64,000 nt of DNA from Deltaproteobacteria bacterium (GTDB lineage: Bacteria; Desulfobacterota; Desulfobacteria; Desulfobacterales; UBA5852), in NCBI GenBank assembly GCA_020444045.1, contig JAHLLS010000027.1:1-64000 (forward strand), written 5' to 3'. Positions 17,520 to 26,056 of this stretch are shown piece by piece (positions within the stretch are counted from its first letter, which is position 1; the number at the start of each line of letters is the position of its first letter). The notes below the pieces were generated by a model. It saw only the letters and a list, made by a program, of their open reading frames with translations. It made no database searches and was not told where the DNA came from. Both the position numbers and the translations under genes were made by a program.

Positions 17520-18365
17520 ATGATTTTCGGTTACAGCACCAATGCCTATGTCAAGTATTCGGTCAAAGAATCGCTGGAACGCATTGCCGCGCTGGGGTTC
17601 AGCGGGGTGGAGATCATGTGCGATCGTCCCCATTTGTATCCGCCCGACTTCGACGCGGCGGCCCTTGCCGATCTCAAGTCCGTTTTGGACAGCTGCCATT
17701 TGCAGGTCACCAACCTCAACAGTTTTACGCTTTTTGCCGTGGGCGATACCTATCTGCCGTCATGGATCGAACCTGAGGCCGAACGCCGGGCCATCCGCGT
17801 TCGGCACACGCGGGAATGTCTTGACGTGGCCCAGGCGCTGGGAGCGCGCAATATTTCCATCCCCCCCGGGGGGCCGCTGGAAAAGGGCATGACGCGCCAG
17901 GAGGCCTTCCGGCTGTTTTACGAGGGGCTGGAACAGGTGCTCCCGACGGCGGAGGAACGGTCTATCAAGGTGCTGGTGGAGCCCGAGCCGGATCTTCTCA
18001 TGGAAAAGACATCCGAATTCCTGCCCTTTATCAAGGAAGTGCGGTCACCCGCGATCGGTCTCAATTTCGATATCGGACATTTTTTCTGCGCCGGCGAGGA
18101 CCCGGCCGAGGCTATGGAAGCGCTGTTCGAATGGATTGGGCACATGCATGTCGAAGATATTGCCGCCACGCGTGAGCACAACCACCTGATCGCCGGTCTG
18201 GGAGCCATTGATTTCGAGAAGGTTTTCCAAACCATGGGGCGCCTGGGGTATGACGGTGATATCAGCCTGGAACTCTACCCTTACGTCGATACGCCGGACG
18301 AAGCCGGGAAAGCGAGCCGGACGCACCTGGTGCCCATTTTCCAGCGGGCGGGGTATGCTGTTTAG
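17520..18365 (+). CDS. Sugar phosphate isomerase/epimerase (xylose isomerase-like TIM barrel)
   Basis: Protein of 281 aa in the AP-endonuclease-2/xylose-isomerase-like TIM barrel superfamily. The pattern YSTNAYVKYSVKESLERIAALGFSGVE is typical of the N-terminal strand. Metal-ligand segments include VEPEPD, FDIGHFFCAG, MHVEDI and SLELYPYVD. These enzymes bind a divalent metal and isomerise or epimerise sugars and polyols. AAGGAG precedes the ATG. Location after inositol-phosphate synthase suggests an inositol- or sugar-phosphate substrate. The precise reaction is unknown. Confidence 0.75.
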   Translation: MIFGYSTNAYVKYSVKESLERIAALGFSGVEIMCDRPHLYPPDFDAAALADLKSVLDSCHLQVTNLNSFTLFAVGDTYLPSWIEPEAERRAIRVRHTRECLDVAQALGARNISIPPGGPLEKGMTRQEAFRLFYEGLEQVLPTAEERSIKVLVEPEPDLLMEKTSEFLPFIKEVRSPAIGLNFDIGHFFCAGEDPAEAMEALFEWIGHMHVEDIAATREHNHLIAGLGAIDFEKVFQTMGRLGYDGDISLELYPYVDTPDEAGKASRTHLVPIFQRAGYAV

Positions 18366-18506
18366 TACCCATCCATAAATGTCCAATTTGCCTGATATCG
18401 GCGTTGCGCGAAAAATTGAATCCTCGGAATATCACCCATATGCCTGCGGTTAAATTTTTCGCGCGCCTTGATCTCAACCAAATTTGCCTATTTCTGGATG
18501 GATACT
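18364..18506. repeat. Dispersed palindromic repeat family 2, copy D (degenerate core)
   Basis: Large inverted repeat that begins in the stop codon of the preceding gene. Outer arms AGTACCCATCCATAAAT (18364-18380) and ATTTCTGGATGGATACT (18490-18506) are complementary at 15 of 17 positions. Inner arms GCGCGAAAAATT and AATTTTTCGCGC also pair. Core words GATATCGGCGTT and GCCTTGATCTC match copies at 31868 and 60431. The GGCGTAC-GTACGCC centre seen in those copies is missing here. Confidence 0.7.
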
Positions 18507-18920
18507 GTTTAGCCTTCGGGCATTAATTTTTTTAACGAAAAAGATTAAAACATAAAAATTTTTAAGGTCTTAGGCTGGCCAGAGAACGGGTTTGCCCTGT
18601 CTTGCCTCATAAATTCTTCCCGTGAAACGCCTATCCCGATGAATTTCGTCGGGGTGCCCTCCCGATGATCCCGGCGTCAACATTTTGACCCTTGTGGACG
18701 GTGCGAACGCACCATCTTGTGGATATCGCTTGCCCCCATCGTCTCCCGCCAAACCAGTGCAACCGCCTGAAATTACAATTTTTATGTTGTATTTCTGTTC
18801 AAATGGTCAAAATCCATAAATGTGGCATGCATATTGCTGTATTTAATGAGCAGGATTCATTCGTTAAATTTTGCACCATGGAAATCAATGGGCAACACCC
18901 AACCGAAAACGAGGTGAACG
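18507..18920. other. Intergenic stretch without a recognised gene
   Basis: Moderately AT-rich DNA after the palindromic repeat. Only short frames with poor codon character are present. No transposase remnant, tRNA or clear promoter is visible. GAGGTG at its end is the ribosome-binding site of the small Cys protein at 18921. Confidence 0.4.
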
Positions 18921-19115
18921 ATGATTTCTTCCCCATGCCGCAATTGTGAAAAGAAACACATGTCAAAGGATGAATGCGCCGGAACCTGCCGTCAACTGGA
19001 GGAAATCCGCCGTCTTCAGTTCAGCCGGCGAGACATCAGCATCTGCCGTTCGATCGACTACGCCGATGACAACCGTTTTCTCGTCGGGCATGCCGAACAC
19101 CGGCATGTCGCCTAG
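18921..19115 (+). CDS. Small cysteine-containing protein, function unknown
   Basis: Protein of 64 aa. The N-terminal half, PCRNCEKKHMSKDECAGTC followed by RQLEEIRRLQ, has a CxxC and a second pair C(x3)C, a spacing that could hold zinc, then a charged helix. The C-terminal half is less protein-like. GAGGTG lies 4 nt before the ATG, a close but usable site. I do not know the family. It is isolated between a repeat and a structured RNA candidate. It is listed as probably real because of the Cys pattern and ribosome-binding site. Confidence 0.45.
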   Translation: MISSPCRNCEKKHMSKDECAGTCRQLEEIRRLQFSRRDISICRSIDYADDNRFLVGHAEHRHVA

Positions 19116-19129
19116 TCTTGGGCGTTAGC

Positions 19130-19336
19130 CTGATCGCGCCAAAGGGCGCTACCCTCGCATGTTGAGTGACCTATCCGATTCTTGCTTTGGTCGGGCCTCC
19201 ATGAGCAAGGGGCCGGTTGCAGCGAATGGCTGCAGGTGCGGCCGGTCTTAGGCAGGCGAACCACCAGGTCCAGGTAGTTTTGTCAGACCTCCCTCCCTCC
19301 GGAAAGGCCTGCTGGAAACGGCAGGCCTTTCATTTT
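19130..19336 (+). ncRNA. Candidate structured RNA or leader upstream of an amidohydrolase gene
   Basis: About 200 nt without a convincing gene but with several strong hairpins. CTTGCT/AGCAAG (around 19181-19209) competes with GGCCTC/GGGGCC. TGCAGC-GAATG-GCTGCA is at about 19217-19233. A 12-bp stem capped by a GAAA tetraloop is at 19303-19330. The GNRA loop and alternative pairings suggest a structured leader or small RNA. I could not match it to the TPP, cobalamin, SAM, glycine, purine or c-di-GMP riboswitches, nor securely to 6S or SRP RNA. Confidence 0.35.
19303..19330 (+). terminator. GAAA-capped 12-bp hairpin, possible terminator
   Basis: AAAGGCCTGCTG, a GAAA loop and CGGCAGGCCTTT form a perfect stem with one T-G wobble. 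It is followed by CATTTTGG, a weak U tract. It may end a small RNA at 19130-19336 or be one domain of a leader for the gene at 19545. Confidence 0.45.
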
Positions 19337-19544
19337 GGAAAAACGGCTCACGACAGCATTATCGTTGGCTTTCAGCGCTTTAAAGGTGCGACGCCATGCG
19401 TTTCCTCTTGCCGCCATGCGTTTGGCCGGTTATGGTGGCGCCGGCAGATCGATTCGCAGTTGCAACGAGACGGAAAAAGCATTTCAGGAACAACGTTGGT
19501 AGGTCCTTATGACGTTGGTGCCGAGCCTTCAGGAGGAGTTGTCG

Positions 19545-20981
19545 ATGAACACAACAACGGTTATCCGGAACGCGTCCTGGATTATCGGCTGGAACAAGGA
19601 ACGGCAGGCGCATGTTTATCTTCGCGACGCGGATGTGGCGTTTTGCGGCGACACGATCGTATGCGTCGGGAAAGCATACGCCGGCCAGGCCGATACGGTC
19701 ATCGATGGCCGGGGGAAAATGATCATGCCGGGACTGATCAATATCCATGCCCATTTGTCCGGCGGTCCATTGGATAAAGGGACCTTCGATGAAGTGGGGG
19801 CCACGGCCATGTGGGGCCAGGCCCTCTATAGCCACAGTCCGTTATTGGTTGCCGATGAGGCATCGCTTGGGGTCGGGGCGGTGATTGCGCTGAGTGAACT
19901 GCTCATGAGCGGGGTCACCACGGTGGTGGATATTTCAGGCCTTTATCCGGAGTGGGTGGGGATAATGGCCCAAAGCGGCATTCGTGCTGTATTCGGCCCC
20001 GGGTTCCGGCAGGCGCGCTGGGTGAATGTCAATGATCACCGCGTCGCGTATGAATGGGACGAGGACGCGGGCTGGCGCGGGCTGGAAAAAGCACTGACTC
20101 TCATCGATACGGTAACGGCGCATCCCTGCGGGCGTTTTTCCGGCATGATGGTGCCGTCTCAGGTGGACACCTGCCGACCGGATCTTATTCAAACGGCTCA
20201 CCGGGAAGCGCGCCGGAGAGGGATTCCGTTTCAAACCCACGCCGCCCAGACCATGGTCGAATTCAGCGAAATGATGCGCCGTCACGGAAAAACACCGGTT
20301 CAATGGCTCGATCATCTCGGGGTTTTGGATGATCATACGGTTTTAGGGCATTGCATCTATCTGGATCACCATTCGTGGACACCGCTCAGAACCGCCTATG
20401 ATCTGCCCTTGCTGGCGGATAAAAAGGTCACCGTGGCGCACTGCCCGACGGTTTTCGGCCGGACCGGCATGACCCTGGAGAGTTTCGGCCGCTATGTCCG
20501 GTCCGGGGTCAATCTCGGGATCGGCATCGACTCGTTTCCGTTTAACATGTTGGAAGAGCTGCGGCATGTGGCCATTTACAGCCGCATCACCGCCTGTGAC
20601 GTCCATGACCTGACGACGACCAGCGTTTTTAATGCCGCCACCATCGGCGGCGCACGTGCGTTGCTGCGAGAGGATATCGGGCGACTGACGGAAGGCGCCA
20701 AGGCCGATCTGGTCGTTGTCGATATGGATCATCCCCTGATGAAACCGGGGCGGGAACCGCTTCGCAACCTGATCTACGTCGCGGCCGAGCGGGCCATCAA
20801 AGATGTTTATGTCGATGGGTGCAAGGTTGTGGCCGATGGCCGGATATTAACGCTGGATTACGACACGGCGCTCAGCGAAATCGATGCCGCCCAGGATCGG
20901 GCCATCAGAATGGTACCGCAACAGGACGCGAAGCATCGCACCCTCGACGAGATTGCGCCCATGACATTCCCGGTCATGTAG
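19545..20981 (+). CDS. Amidohydrolase, cytosine deaminase/AtzB-TrzA-like
   Basis: Metal-dependent hydrolase of 478 aa, COG0402-like. Metal ligands are visible: HAH in LINIHAHLSG near residue 71, a His in QTHAAQTMVEF, a His in LGHCIYLDHHS and the Asp in GIGIDSFPFNM. A C-terminal return to the small beta domain (EGAKADLVVVDMDHP) is also typical. Members deaminate or dechlorinate N-heterocycles such as guanine, cytosine, S-adenosylhomocysteine or triazines; the substrate here is not evident. AGGAGGAG at 19531 is 6 nt before the ATG at 19545, so this start is chosen over the ATG at 19509. A structured leader candidate precedes it. Confidence 0.8.
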   Translation: MNTTTVIRNASWIIGWNKERQAHVYLRDADVAFCGDTIVCVGKAYAGQADTVIDGRGKMIMPGLINIHAHLSGGPLDKGTFDEVGATAMWGQALYSHSPLLVADEASLGVGAVIALSELLMSGVTTVVDISGLYPEWVGIMAQSGIRAVFGPGFRQARWVNVNDHRVAYEWDEDAGWRGLEKALTLIDTVTAHPCGRFSGMMVPSQVDTCRPDLIQTAHREARRRGIPFQTHAAQTMVEFSEMMRRHGKTPVQWLDHLGVLDDHTVLGHCIYLDHHSWTPLRTAYDLPLLADKKVTVAHCPTVFGRTGMTLESFGRYVRSGVNLGIGIDSFPFNMLEELRHVAIYSRITACDVHDLTTTSVFNAATIGGARALLREDIGRLTEGAKADLVVVDMDHPLMKPGREPLRNLIYVAAERAIKDVYVDGCKVVADGRILTLDYDTALSEIDAAQDRAIRMVPQQDAKHRTLDEIAPMTFPVM

Positions 20982-21106
20982 CCGCCCTCTGAGCGGCAAG
21001 CCGTTATGTTTCTCTGCCGGATGCGTTGGCGCAGTTATCCAACGATCGATGGCATCGCGGTCATGCTTTAACCGCTTAAGGTATCGCTTCTTCGGAGCCT
21101 ATACGA

Positions 21107-22342
21107 ATGGCAGCACCTTCGAAATTAAAGATTCTGCATGTGCTCGGTCAGCGGCCGGACGCTACCGGCAGCGGCATTTATCTGCAGTCCATGATGCGGG
21201 AGGCCGCTGCCGCGGGCCATGACAATGTCATGATTGCCGGCATCCAGTCCGATCGTGATGCGGAACTCCACGGCGTAGCGCCCGAGCAATGCCGCTTTGT
21301 GCGGTTCAACGGAGACGATATCCCTTTCCGGATTCCCGGCATGACGGATATCATGCCCTACCCCAGCACGCGGTTTATCGACCTGTCGGCAGCCGAAATC
21401 GATGCCTACGAAGCCGTTTTCAAGCGGGTGCTGACCGGCACGGTGGCGGAATTCCACCCGGATATCATTCACACGCATCACCTCTGGCTGGTCAGTTCTT
21501 TGGTACGGCGCCTTTTTCCGCATATCCCGGTGGTCACCACCTGCCATGGAACGGATTTGCGCCAGTTCCAGAATTGCGTCCATCTCCGTGACAAAGTGCT
21601 GCGGGGCTGCCGCCACCTGAATGCCGCCCTGGCTCTCAGTGCCGCCCAGAAAAAGGATATCGAGCGGCTCTATCAGCTGCCGCCGGAAAGGGTGGTGGTC
21701 TGTGGGGCCGGGTACAACGATGGTATGTTTACGGTTGGTGCCAAACCTGCCCCGCGTCCCGTGCAACTGGTCTACGCCGGCAAGTTTTGGAATGCCAAGG
21801 GCCTGCCCTGGCTTTTAGAGGCGTTGAAAAGTATCGAAACGCCGGAATGGCAACTGCACATGGTGGGCGGCGGGAGCGGTCCCGAAAACGACGAATGTCT
21901 GCGACTGGCCAACGCTCTGGGCGAACGCGTGAAGGTGCACGGCCTGATTCCACAGGCCCGTCTGGCGGCGATTTTCAAACAGGCCCATCTCTTCGTGCTG
22001 CCGTCTTTTTTCGAGGGATTGCCCCTGGTCGTGCTGGAGGCCCTGGCCAGTGGCTGCCGCGTGATCGCCAACGATCTGCCCGGTGTCAAAGCGGTGCTGG
22101 GGGATGTCGCGGCGGATTTCATCACGCTGGTACCGACACCGCGTCTGAAAAACATGGACCAACCCTGGCCCGAGGATTTGCCGGTGTTCGTGCGGGCGCT
22201 GGCCCGGGCGCTTGCGTTCCAGATGGCAGGTGCCCTGCGGCAGCCGGATATCGATCCCGCGCCGATCGCGGACAAGCTGGCGGCCTTTACCTGGCGCGGC
22301 GTATTTGCGCAGGTTGAGAAAGTCTACCTGAGTGTGATGTAA
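21107..22342 (+). CDS. Glycosyltransferase family 4
   Basis: Retaining GT-B glycosyltransferase of 411 aa. The N-terminal domain opens with KILHVLGQRPDATGSGIYL and includes DIIHTHHLW and TTCHGTDLRQF. The C-terminal nucleotide-sugar domain starts near LVYAGKFWNAKGLPWLLEA and holds the donor motif FFEGLPLVVLEALASG, whose Glu pair binds the sugar nucleotide. It probably acts in the cytoplasm on an envelope polysaccharide or glycolipid. No other polysaccharide genes adjoin it, so neither acceptor nor donor can be named. Confidence 0.87.
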   Translation: MAAPSKLKILHVLGQRPDATGSGIYLQSMMREAAAAGHDNVMIAGIQSDRDAELHGVAPEQCRFVRFNGDDIPFRIPGMTDIMPYPSTRFIDLSAAEIDAYEAVFKRVLTGTVAEFHPDIIHTHHLWLVSSLVRRLFPHIPVVTTCHGTDLRQFQNCVHLRDKVLRGCRHLNAALALSAAQKKDIERLYQLPPERVVVCGAGYNDGMFTVGAKPAPRPVQLVYAGKFWNAKGLPWLLEALKSIETPEWQLHMVGGGSGPENDECLRLANALGERVKVHGLIPQARLAAIFKQAHLFVLPSFFEGLPLVVLEALASGCRVIANDLPGVKAVLGDVAADFITLVPTPRLKNMDQPWPEDLPVFVRALARALAFQMAGALRQPDIDPAPIADKLAAFTWRGVFAQVEKVYLSVM

Positions 22343-22481
22343 GCGCCTGCTCAGACATACCGATAACCAACCGACATGTTCTCCGGTCCATTTTCGGTGT
22401 TGCCCTAAAAGGCACAACCCACAAGGTTGCACCGATTATGACGCCTGGTAAATAAACTGGAATCCAGCGCGGGCAGGGTTT

Positions 22482-23324
22482 TCAGCCGCCGATCCGGTCG
22501 AGCAGGTCGTGGTTGAGGCGTCGGGCCACCGGGCCCACAGCGCCGTCACCTATCGGTTTATCATCGATCCGGGTGATGGGAAGTACTTCGGTGATGGTGC
22601 CGCTCATAAAGACCTCGTCGGCCGCATACAGGGCCGCCTTATCGAAATACGCCTCCTCGACGGACAAACCAGCCGCTTTGCAGATATCCAGGATGATCAT
22701 GCGCGTGATGCCGGGGAGAATCCGTGGGGTCAAGGGATGGGTGATAAGGCCCTGATCCTTGATGATAAACAGGTTGGAACTGGTTCCCTCGCGCACCTCG
22801 CCCGTCTCGGCCACGAAGATGGCATCATAGGCGCCGGCCTCGAGCGCCTGCTGCTTGGCAAGCACGTTGGGCAGCAGCTGAACCGTCTTGATGTCGCAAC
22901 GCCCCCAGCGGATGTCGGTCACCGTGATGGCCGCGGCCCCCTTTTCGCGTAAAACCGCCGGCTTTTCGTGAACCCGGCGCAAGATCATCAGGAACTGCAG
23001 TTCGGCTTCCGCTGGAAACGCATGATCCCGCGGCGCAACACCACGGGATATCTGAATGTAAATCCCGGCCCGGTCGATGGCGGCTTCGGTAAACAGGGTC
23101 TCGATAGCCGTCCTTATCTTTTCCCGAGGCAGGGGGGGGAAGGCCAGCGCCGCCATGGAATGTTCCAGGCGGTCCAGATGGGCTTCCAGGTAGAAGAGGC
23201 GGCCGTTGTAGCTGGCCACATATTCATAGACCGCATCGCCGAAGTTATAGCCGCGGTCTTCGACGGGCACCGCGGCGTTCTCGATGGGCATGATCGTGCC
23301 GTTCAGGTAAGCTAGTTCAGGCAT
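22482..23324 (-). CDS. dat: D-amino acid aminotransferase-like class IV PLP enzyme
   Basis: Aminotransferase of 280 aa of fold type IV. The PLP lysine is K146 in RCDIKTVQLLPNVLAKQ, a context characteristic of D-alanine aminotransferase. EGTSSNLFII carries the conserved Glu, and GITRMIILDICK binds the phosphate. The D-specific enzyme makes D-glutamate or D-alanine; branched-chain aminotransferase and aminodeoxychorismate lyase are related but have different motifs around the lysine. The gene stands alone, convergent with the glycosyltransferase and divergent from the stress protein gene. Confidence 0.8.
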   Translation of the reverse strand: MPELAYLNGTIMPIENAAVPVEDRGYNFGDAVYEYVASYNGRLFYLEAHLDRLEHSMAALAFPPLPREKIRTAIETLFTEAAIDRAGIYIQISRGVAPRDHAFPAEAELQFLMILRRVHEKPAVLREKGAAAITVTDIRWGRCDIKTVQLLPNVLAKQQALEAGAYDAIFVAETGEVREGTSSNLFIIKDQGLITHPLTPRILPGITRMIILDICKAAGLSVEEAYFDKAALYAADEVFMSGTITEVLPITRIDDKPIGDGAVGPVARRLNHDLLDRIGG

Positions 23325-23624
23325 TTTCCCCTCTGTTGGTAACGATGTCGCCTGGCATGTTCACCGGCGCTGCGCTATTGGAGCGTTTACGAAAGATCAA
23401 GTTTAGCGCCGGGGCATTTGTATTGCTTCTCTGATACCGCCATATGGTAGCGATGTCAAAAAATATTGATAAGATCTATCCCGCGCGCCTCACCGTTAAG
23501 GTGACGCCCCATGGTCACCAGAGGAGTGCGGGCCGGCGATTTGGTGCTTGCCAAATCCGGCTGATATTCATTAAAAGATAGCAACCCCTTTTACAAACAC
23601 TGAATTGCAGGAGATATCCTCCCC
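23325..23624. other. Intergenic region with two hairpins
   Basis: No gene is visible. Two inverted repeats stand out: GGTGAC at 23500-23505 pairing with GTCACC at 23514-23519, and a stem at 23533-23560 built from CCGG and GATTTGG with a TGCTTG loop and one bulged C. Neither is followed by a T run, so they look more like operator or RNA structures than terminators. The region holds the promoters of dat (minus) and the stress protein gene (plus). Confidence 0.4.
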
Positions 23625-24098
23625 ATGAAACCATTTCAAAAAATTCTGGTGGCCTGCGACCTGTCGAAGTTCACCAACCAGGTATTGGACTACGCGGTTG
23701 CCCTGGCGCAGAGCACTGGGGCCCGGCTGATTCTGGGGAATGTCATCAACCAGCGGGATGTGGACGCCATCGAATCTGCCATCCACAAGACCTTTCTGGT
23801 GGAGAAGGAGGCCTCGCCCGAAGCCTATATCCGTCAGCATAAACTGGAGCGGGAGGCGAATCTGAAAACGCTGATCGAGGAGAGCGGCCACCCCGGCCTG
23901 TTTTTAAAGACCGTGATTCGGACCGGGGTGCCGTTTCAGGAGCTAATCCAGATGGTTGAATCGGAAAACATCGATCTGGTGGTCATGGGCACCCGGGGGC
24001 GCACCAACCTGGCCAGTGTCCTTCTGGGCGCCACGGCGGAGAAAATGTTCCGCTATTGCCCCATCCCGATCCTGAGTGTGCGTCTGCATAAAGATTGA
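23625..24098 (+). CDS. Universal stress protein, single UspA domain
   Basis: Cytoplasmic protein of 157 aa with one UspA fold. The first strand KILVACDLSKFTNQVLDYAVALA and the ATP-binding motif VVMGTRGRTNLASVLLGATAEKM, of the form GxxGx9G(S/T), are both present, followed by PIPILSV. The motif suggests the ATP-binding class. Such proteins modulate survival under stress or bind partner enzymes. It is monocistronic between divergent and convergent neighbours; another gene of the window (35275-37251) carries fused Usp domains. Confidence 0.9.
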   Translation: MKPFQKILVACDLSKFTNQVLDYAVALAQSTGARLILGNVINQRDVDAIESAIHKTFLVEKEASPEAYIRQHKLEREANLKTLIEESGHPGLFLKTVIRTGVPFQELIQMVESENIDLVVMGTRGRTNLASVLLGATAEKMFRYCPIPILSVRLHKD

Positions 24099-24152
24099 CC
24101 CCCCTCTCCTCTGGTGGAGGACCCGAAGCGGCAGCGTCTCGCTTCCTTCGCC

Positions 24153-25586
24153 TTATCCATGCAGCGGCCGGTCCGCTGCTTTCATGGCGGTTTCAGACAT
24201 GATTTCGGCCAGGGTGGGGTGGGCGTGAATGGTTCCTACCAGATCTTCCACGGTAAGCCCCTTGTTCACCGCCAGGGTGCCCTCGGCAATCAACTCGGTG
24301 GCGTGGGGACCGATGATGTGAACGCCCAGTATCCGGCCGGTACTTGAATCGGATACAATCTTGGCCTGCCCGGCAAGTTCGCCGATCACCTGGGCTTTAC
24401 CCAGGGTGCGGAAGAGCACCTCATCGGACCGCACGGCATGACCGCCGGCCTTGGCCTGGATTTCGGTCAGACCCACGGTGGCCACTTCGGGCGAAGTGAA
24501 GATGGCGCCGGGCACAGCCCGGTAATCCATCCGCCGGTCGGCACCGAGCGCATTGTCCGCCGCCACCTGGGCTTCGGCGGCGGCCGCGTGGGCCAGCATG
24601 ATGCGCCCCGGTCCCAAGACATCACCCACCGCGAAAACCGCCGGATCGGCGGTTCGCATGCGGTCGTCGGTTTTCACCCAGCCCCGTTCATCCACTTCCA
24701 CCCGGGTTTGTTCCAAACCGATGCCGTCGGTGTTGGGCGTGCGCCCCACCGCCATCAACACGGTGTCCACGGAAATTTCAACAGTTTCTTTTTCTTTGGC
24801 AGTGGGTGCTTCGTTGAATGGGGACGGTCCGATAACGACCCGCAGGCCCTCCTGGGTCTCGCTGATGGCCTGGACGGTGCGATGCGTCATGAATCGTATG
24901 CGGCGTTTCTTCATTTCACGCTGCAATACCTTACTGCAGGCGGCGTCCACCGACGGCAGGGGCAGCAGGCGATCCAGGGCCTCCACCACTGTGACCTGGG
25001 CCCCCAGGCTGCTGAAGATATGGGCGAACTCACAGCCGATCACCCCGCCGCCCACAATCAGGAGCGACGGCGGCACACGGTCTAACCCCAGGGCATCGTT
25101 GCTCGACAGGACGCGGCGCCCGTCCACCGCCAGGCCGGGAAGATCCAGCGGACGTGATCCGGTGGCCAGAATCAGGCGATCCCACGCCACGGCCATGGCG
25201 GGTCCCTCCGGCTGGGGCACTTCAATCACCCCTGTCTTCAAGATGTGACCGCTGCCATGAATATAACGGATGCGATGGTGATCGAAGAGCTTGTGCAGGC
25301 CCCTGATCTGATCGGCGATCACCTTTTCCTTGCGGGCCATCAGGTGGGCCATGTCGACGGCGACTTTGCCCGTCAGGGTAATGCCGAAATCCGCCGCCCG
25401 GTGAAAGCGTTCGAACAGTTCGGCCGTGGTAATGAGGACCTTGGACGGAATGCAGCCCCAGTTGAGGCAGGTGCCGCCGGGATTCTCTTTTTCGATCAAC
25501 GTGACCGTTGCACCCTGTTGCGCAGCGCGCACGGCCGCCACATAGCCGCCCGGTCCGGCGCCCATGACACAAATTTGCTGGGTCAT
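24153..25586 (-). CDS. lpdA: Dihydrolipoyl dehydrogenase (E3/L protein), glycine-cleavage-linked copy
   Basis: FAD disulfide oxidoreductase of 477 aa. GAGPGG at about residues 9-14, the redox pair in CLNWGCIPSK, the second nucleotide site VGGGVIGCEFAH and the C-terminal HAHPTL motif are all present. It is transcribed away from the gcvTHP operon across a 470-nt gap, so it likely serves as the L protein that reoxidises the dihydrolipoyl group of GcvH. It is distinct in sequence from the copy at 336-1757 (CLNWGC against CLHRGC). Confidence 0.9.
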   Translation of the reverse strand: MTQQICVMGAGPGGYVAAVRAAQQGATVTLIEKENPGGTCLNWGCIPSKVLITTAELFERFHRAADFGITLTGKVAVDMAHLMARKEKVIADQIRGLHKLFDHHRIRYIHGSGHILKTGVIEVPQPEGPAMAVAWDRLILATGSRPLDLPGLAVDGRRVLSSNDALGLDRVPPSLLIVGGGVIGCEFAHIFSSLGAQVTVVEALDRLLPLPSVDAACSKVLQREMKKRRIRFMTHRTVQAISETQEGLRVVIGPSPFNEAPTAKEKETVEISVDTVLMAVGRTPNTDGIGLEQTRVEVDERGWVKTDDRMRTADPAVFAVGDVLGPGRIMLAHAAAAEAQVAADNALGADRRMDYRAVPGAIFTSPEVATVGLTEIQAKAGGHAVRSDEVLFRTLGKAQVIGELAGQAKIVSDSSTGRILGVHIIGPHATELIAEGTLAVNKGLTVEDLVGTIHAHPTLAEIMSETAMKAADRPLHG

Positions 25587-26056
25587 TCTGGTTCTCCTCG
25601 GCTGGCAGAAAATGATGGCCAGGCCGTACCGCTTCGTCTCAGGAGACGAAAGGTCCGGACAATATCGGGTTTCGACGCAGGGTCAACGCTATCAAATCAG
25701 GCCGCTTGTGCAATAAGAATTAATATTAGGCTAAAAATTAAAAAATTTGTTGATTGTTACGTTAATATTTAATAACAAAATTTACGTATTCATCAATCTC
25801 TTGCAATAACTGTATGGTCTCCAATTCGAGCGGCTGACGGTGACGATCAATCCGCCGATCCCTTCCGCTTTCACGGGACCCATCGGCGTCATCACGCGCA
25901 TGGGCTCCCATCCGGCGATCGTCATCCGGCAGCCGGTACCGCCATCGATCCGGAACGCGCGCTCCCGGTCGATGAACGCTGATCTGCACTTTCCATCCGA
26001 CCGCTGACCCTGTGCCGCGCAGCACTGCCCATTGCCGACAGGAGACGTTATTGATC
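25587..26056. other. Divergent lpd-gcv intergenic region
   Basis: The left part (about 25690-25800) is strongly AT-rich and likely carries promoters. A hairpin TTCGTCT-CAGG-AGACGAA lies at about 25633-25650. From about 25800 to 26040 the DNA is GC-rich and codon-like, mainly on the minus strand, but no frame has a clear start or known motif. No glycine riboswitch pattern is visible. CAGGAGACG just before 26057 is the gcvT ribosome-binding site. Confidence 0.4.

Noticed and set aside
19130..19336. 6S RNA, SRP RNA or a known riboswitch
   Set aside because: End pairing expected for 6S and the conserved loop words of SRP and common riboswitches could not be found; kept only as an unassigned candidate.
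25587..26056. Glycine riboswitch upstream of gcvT
   Set aside because: The conserved aptamer core words are not present on the plus strand.
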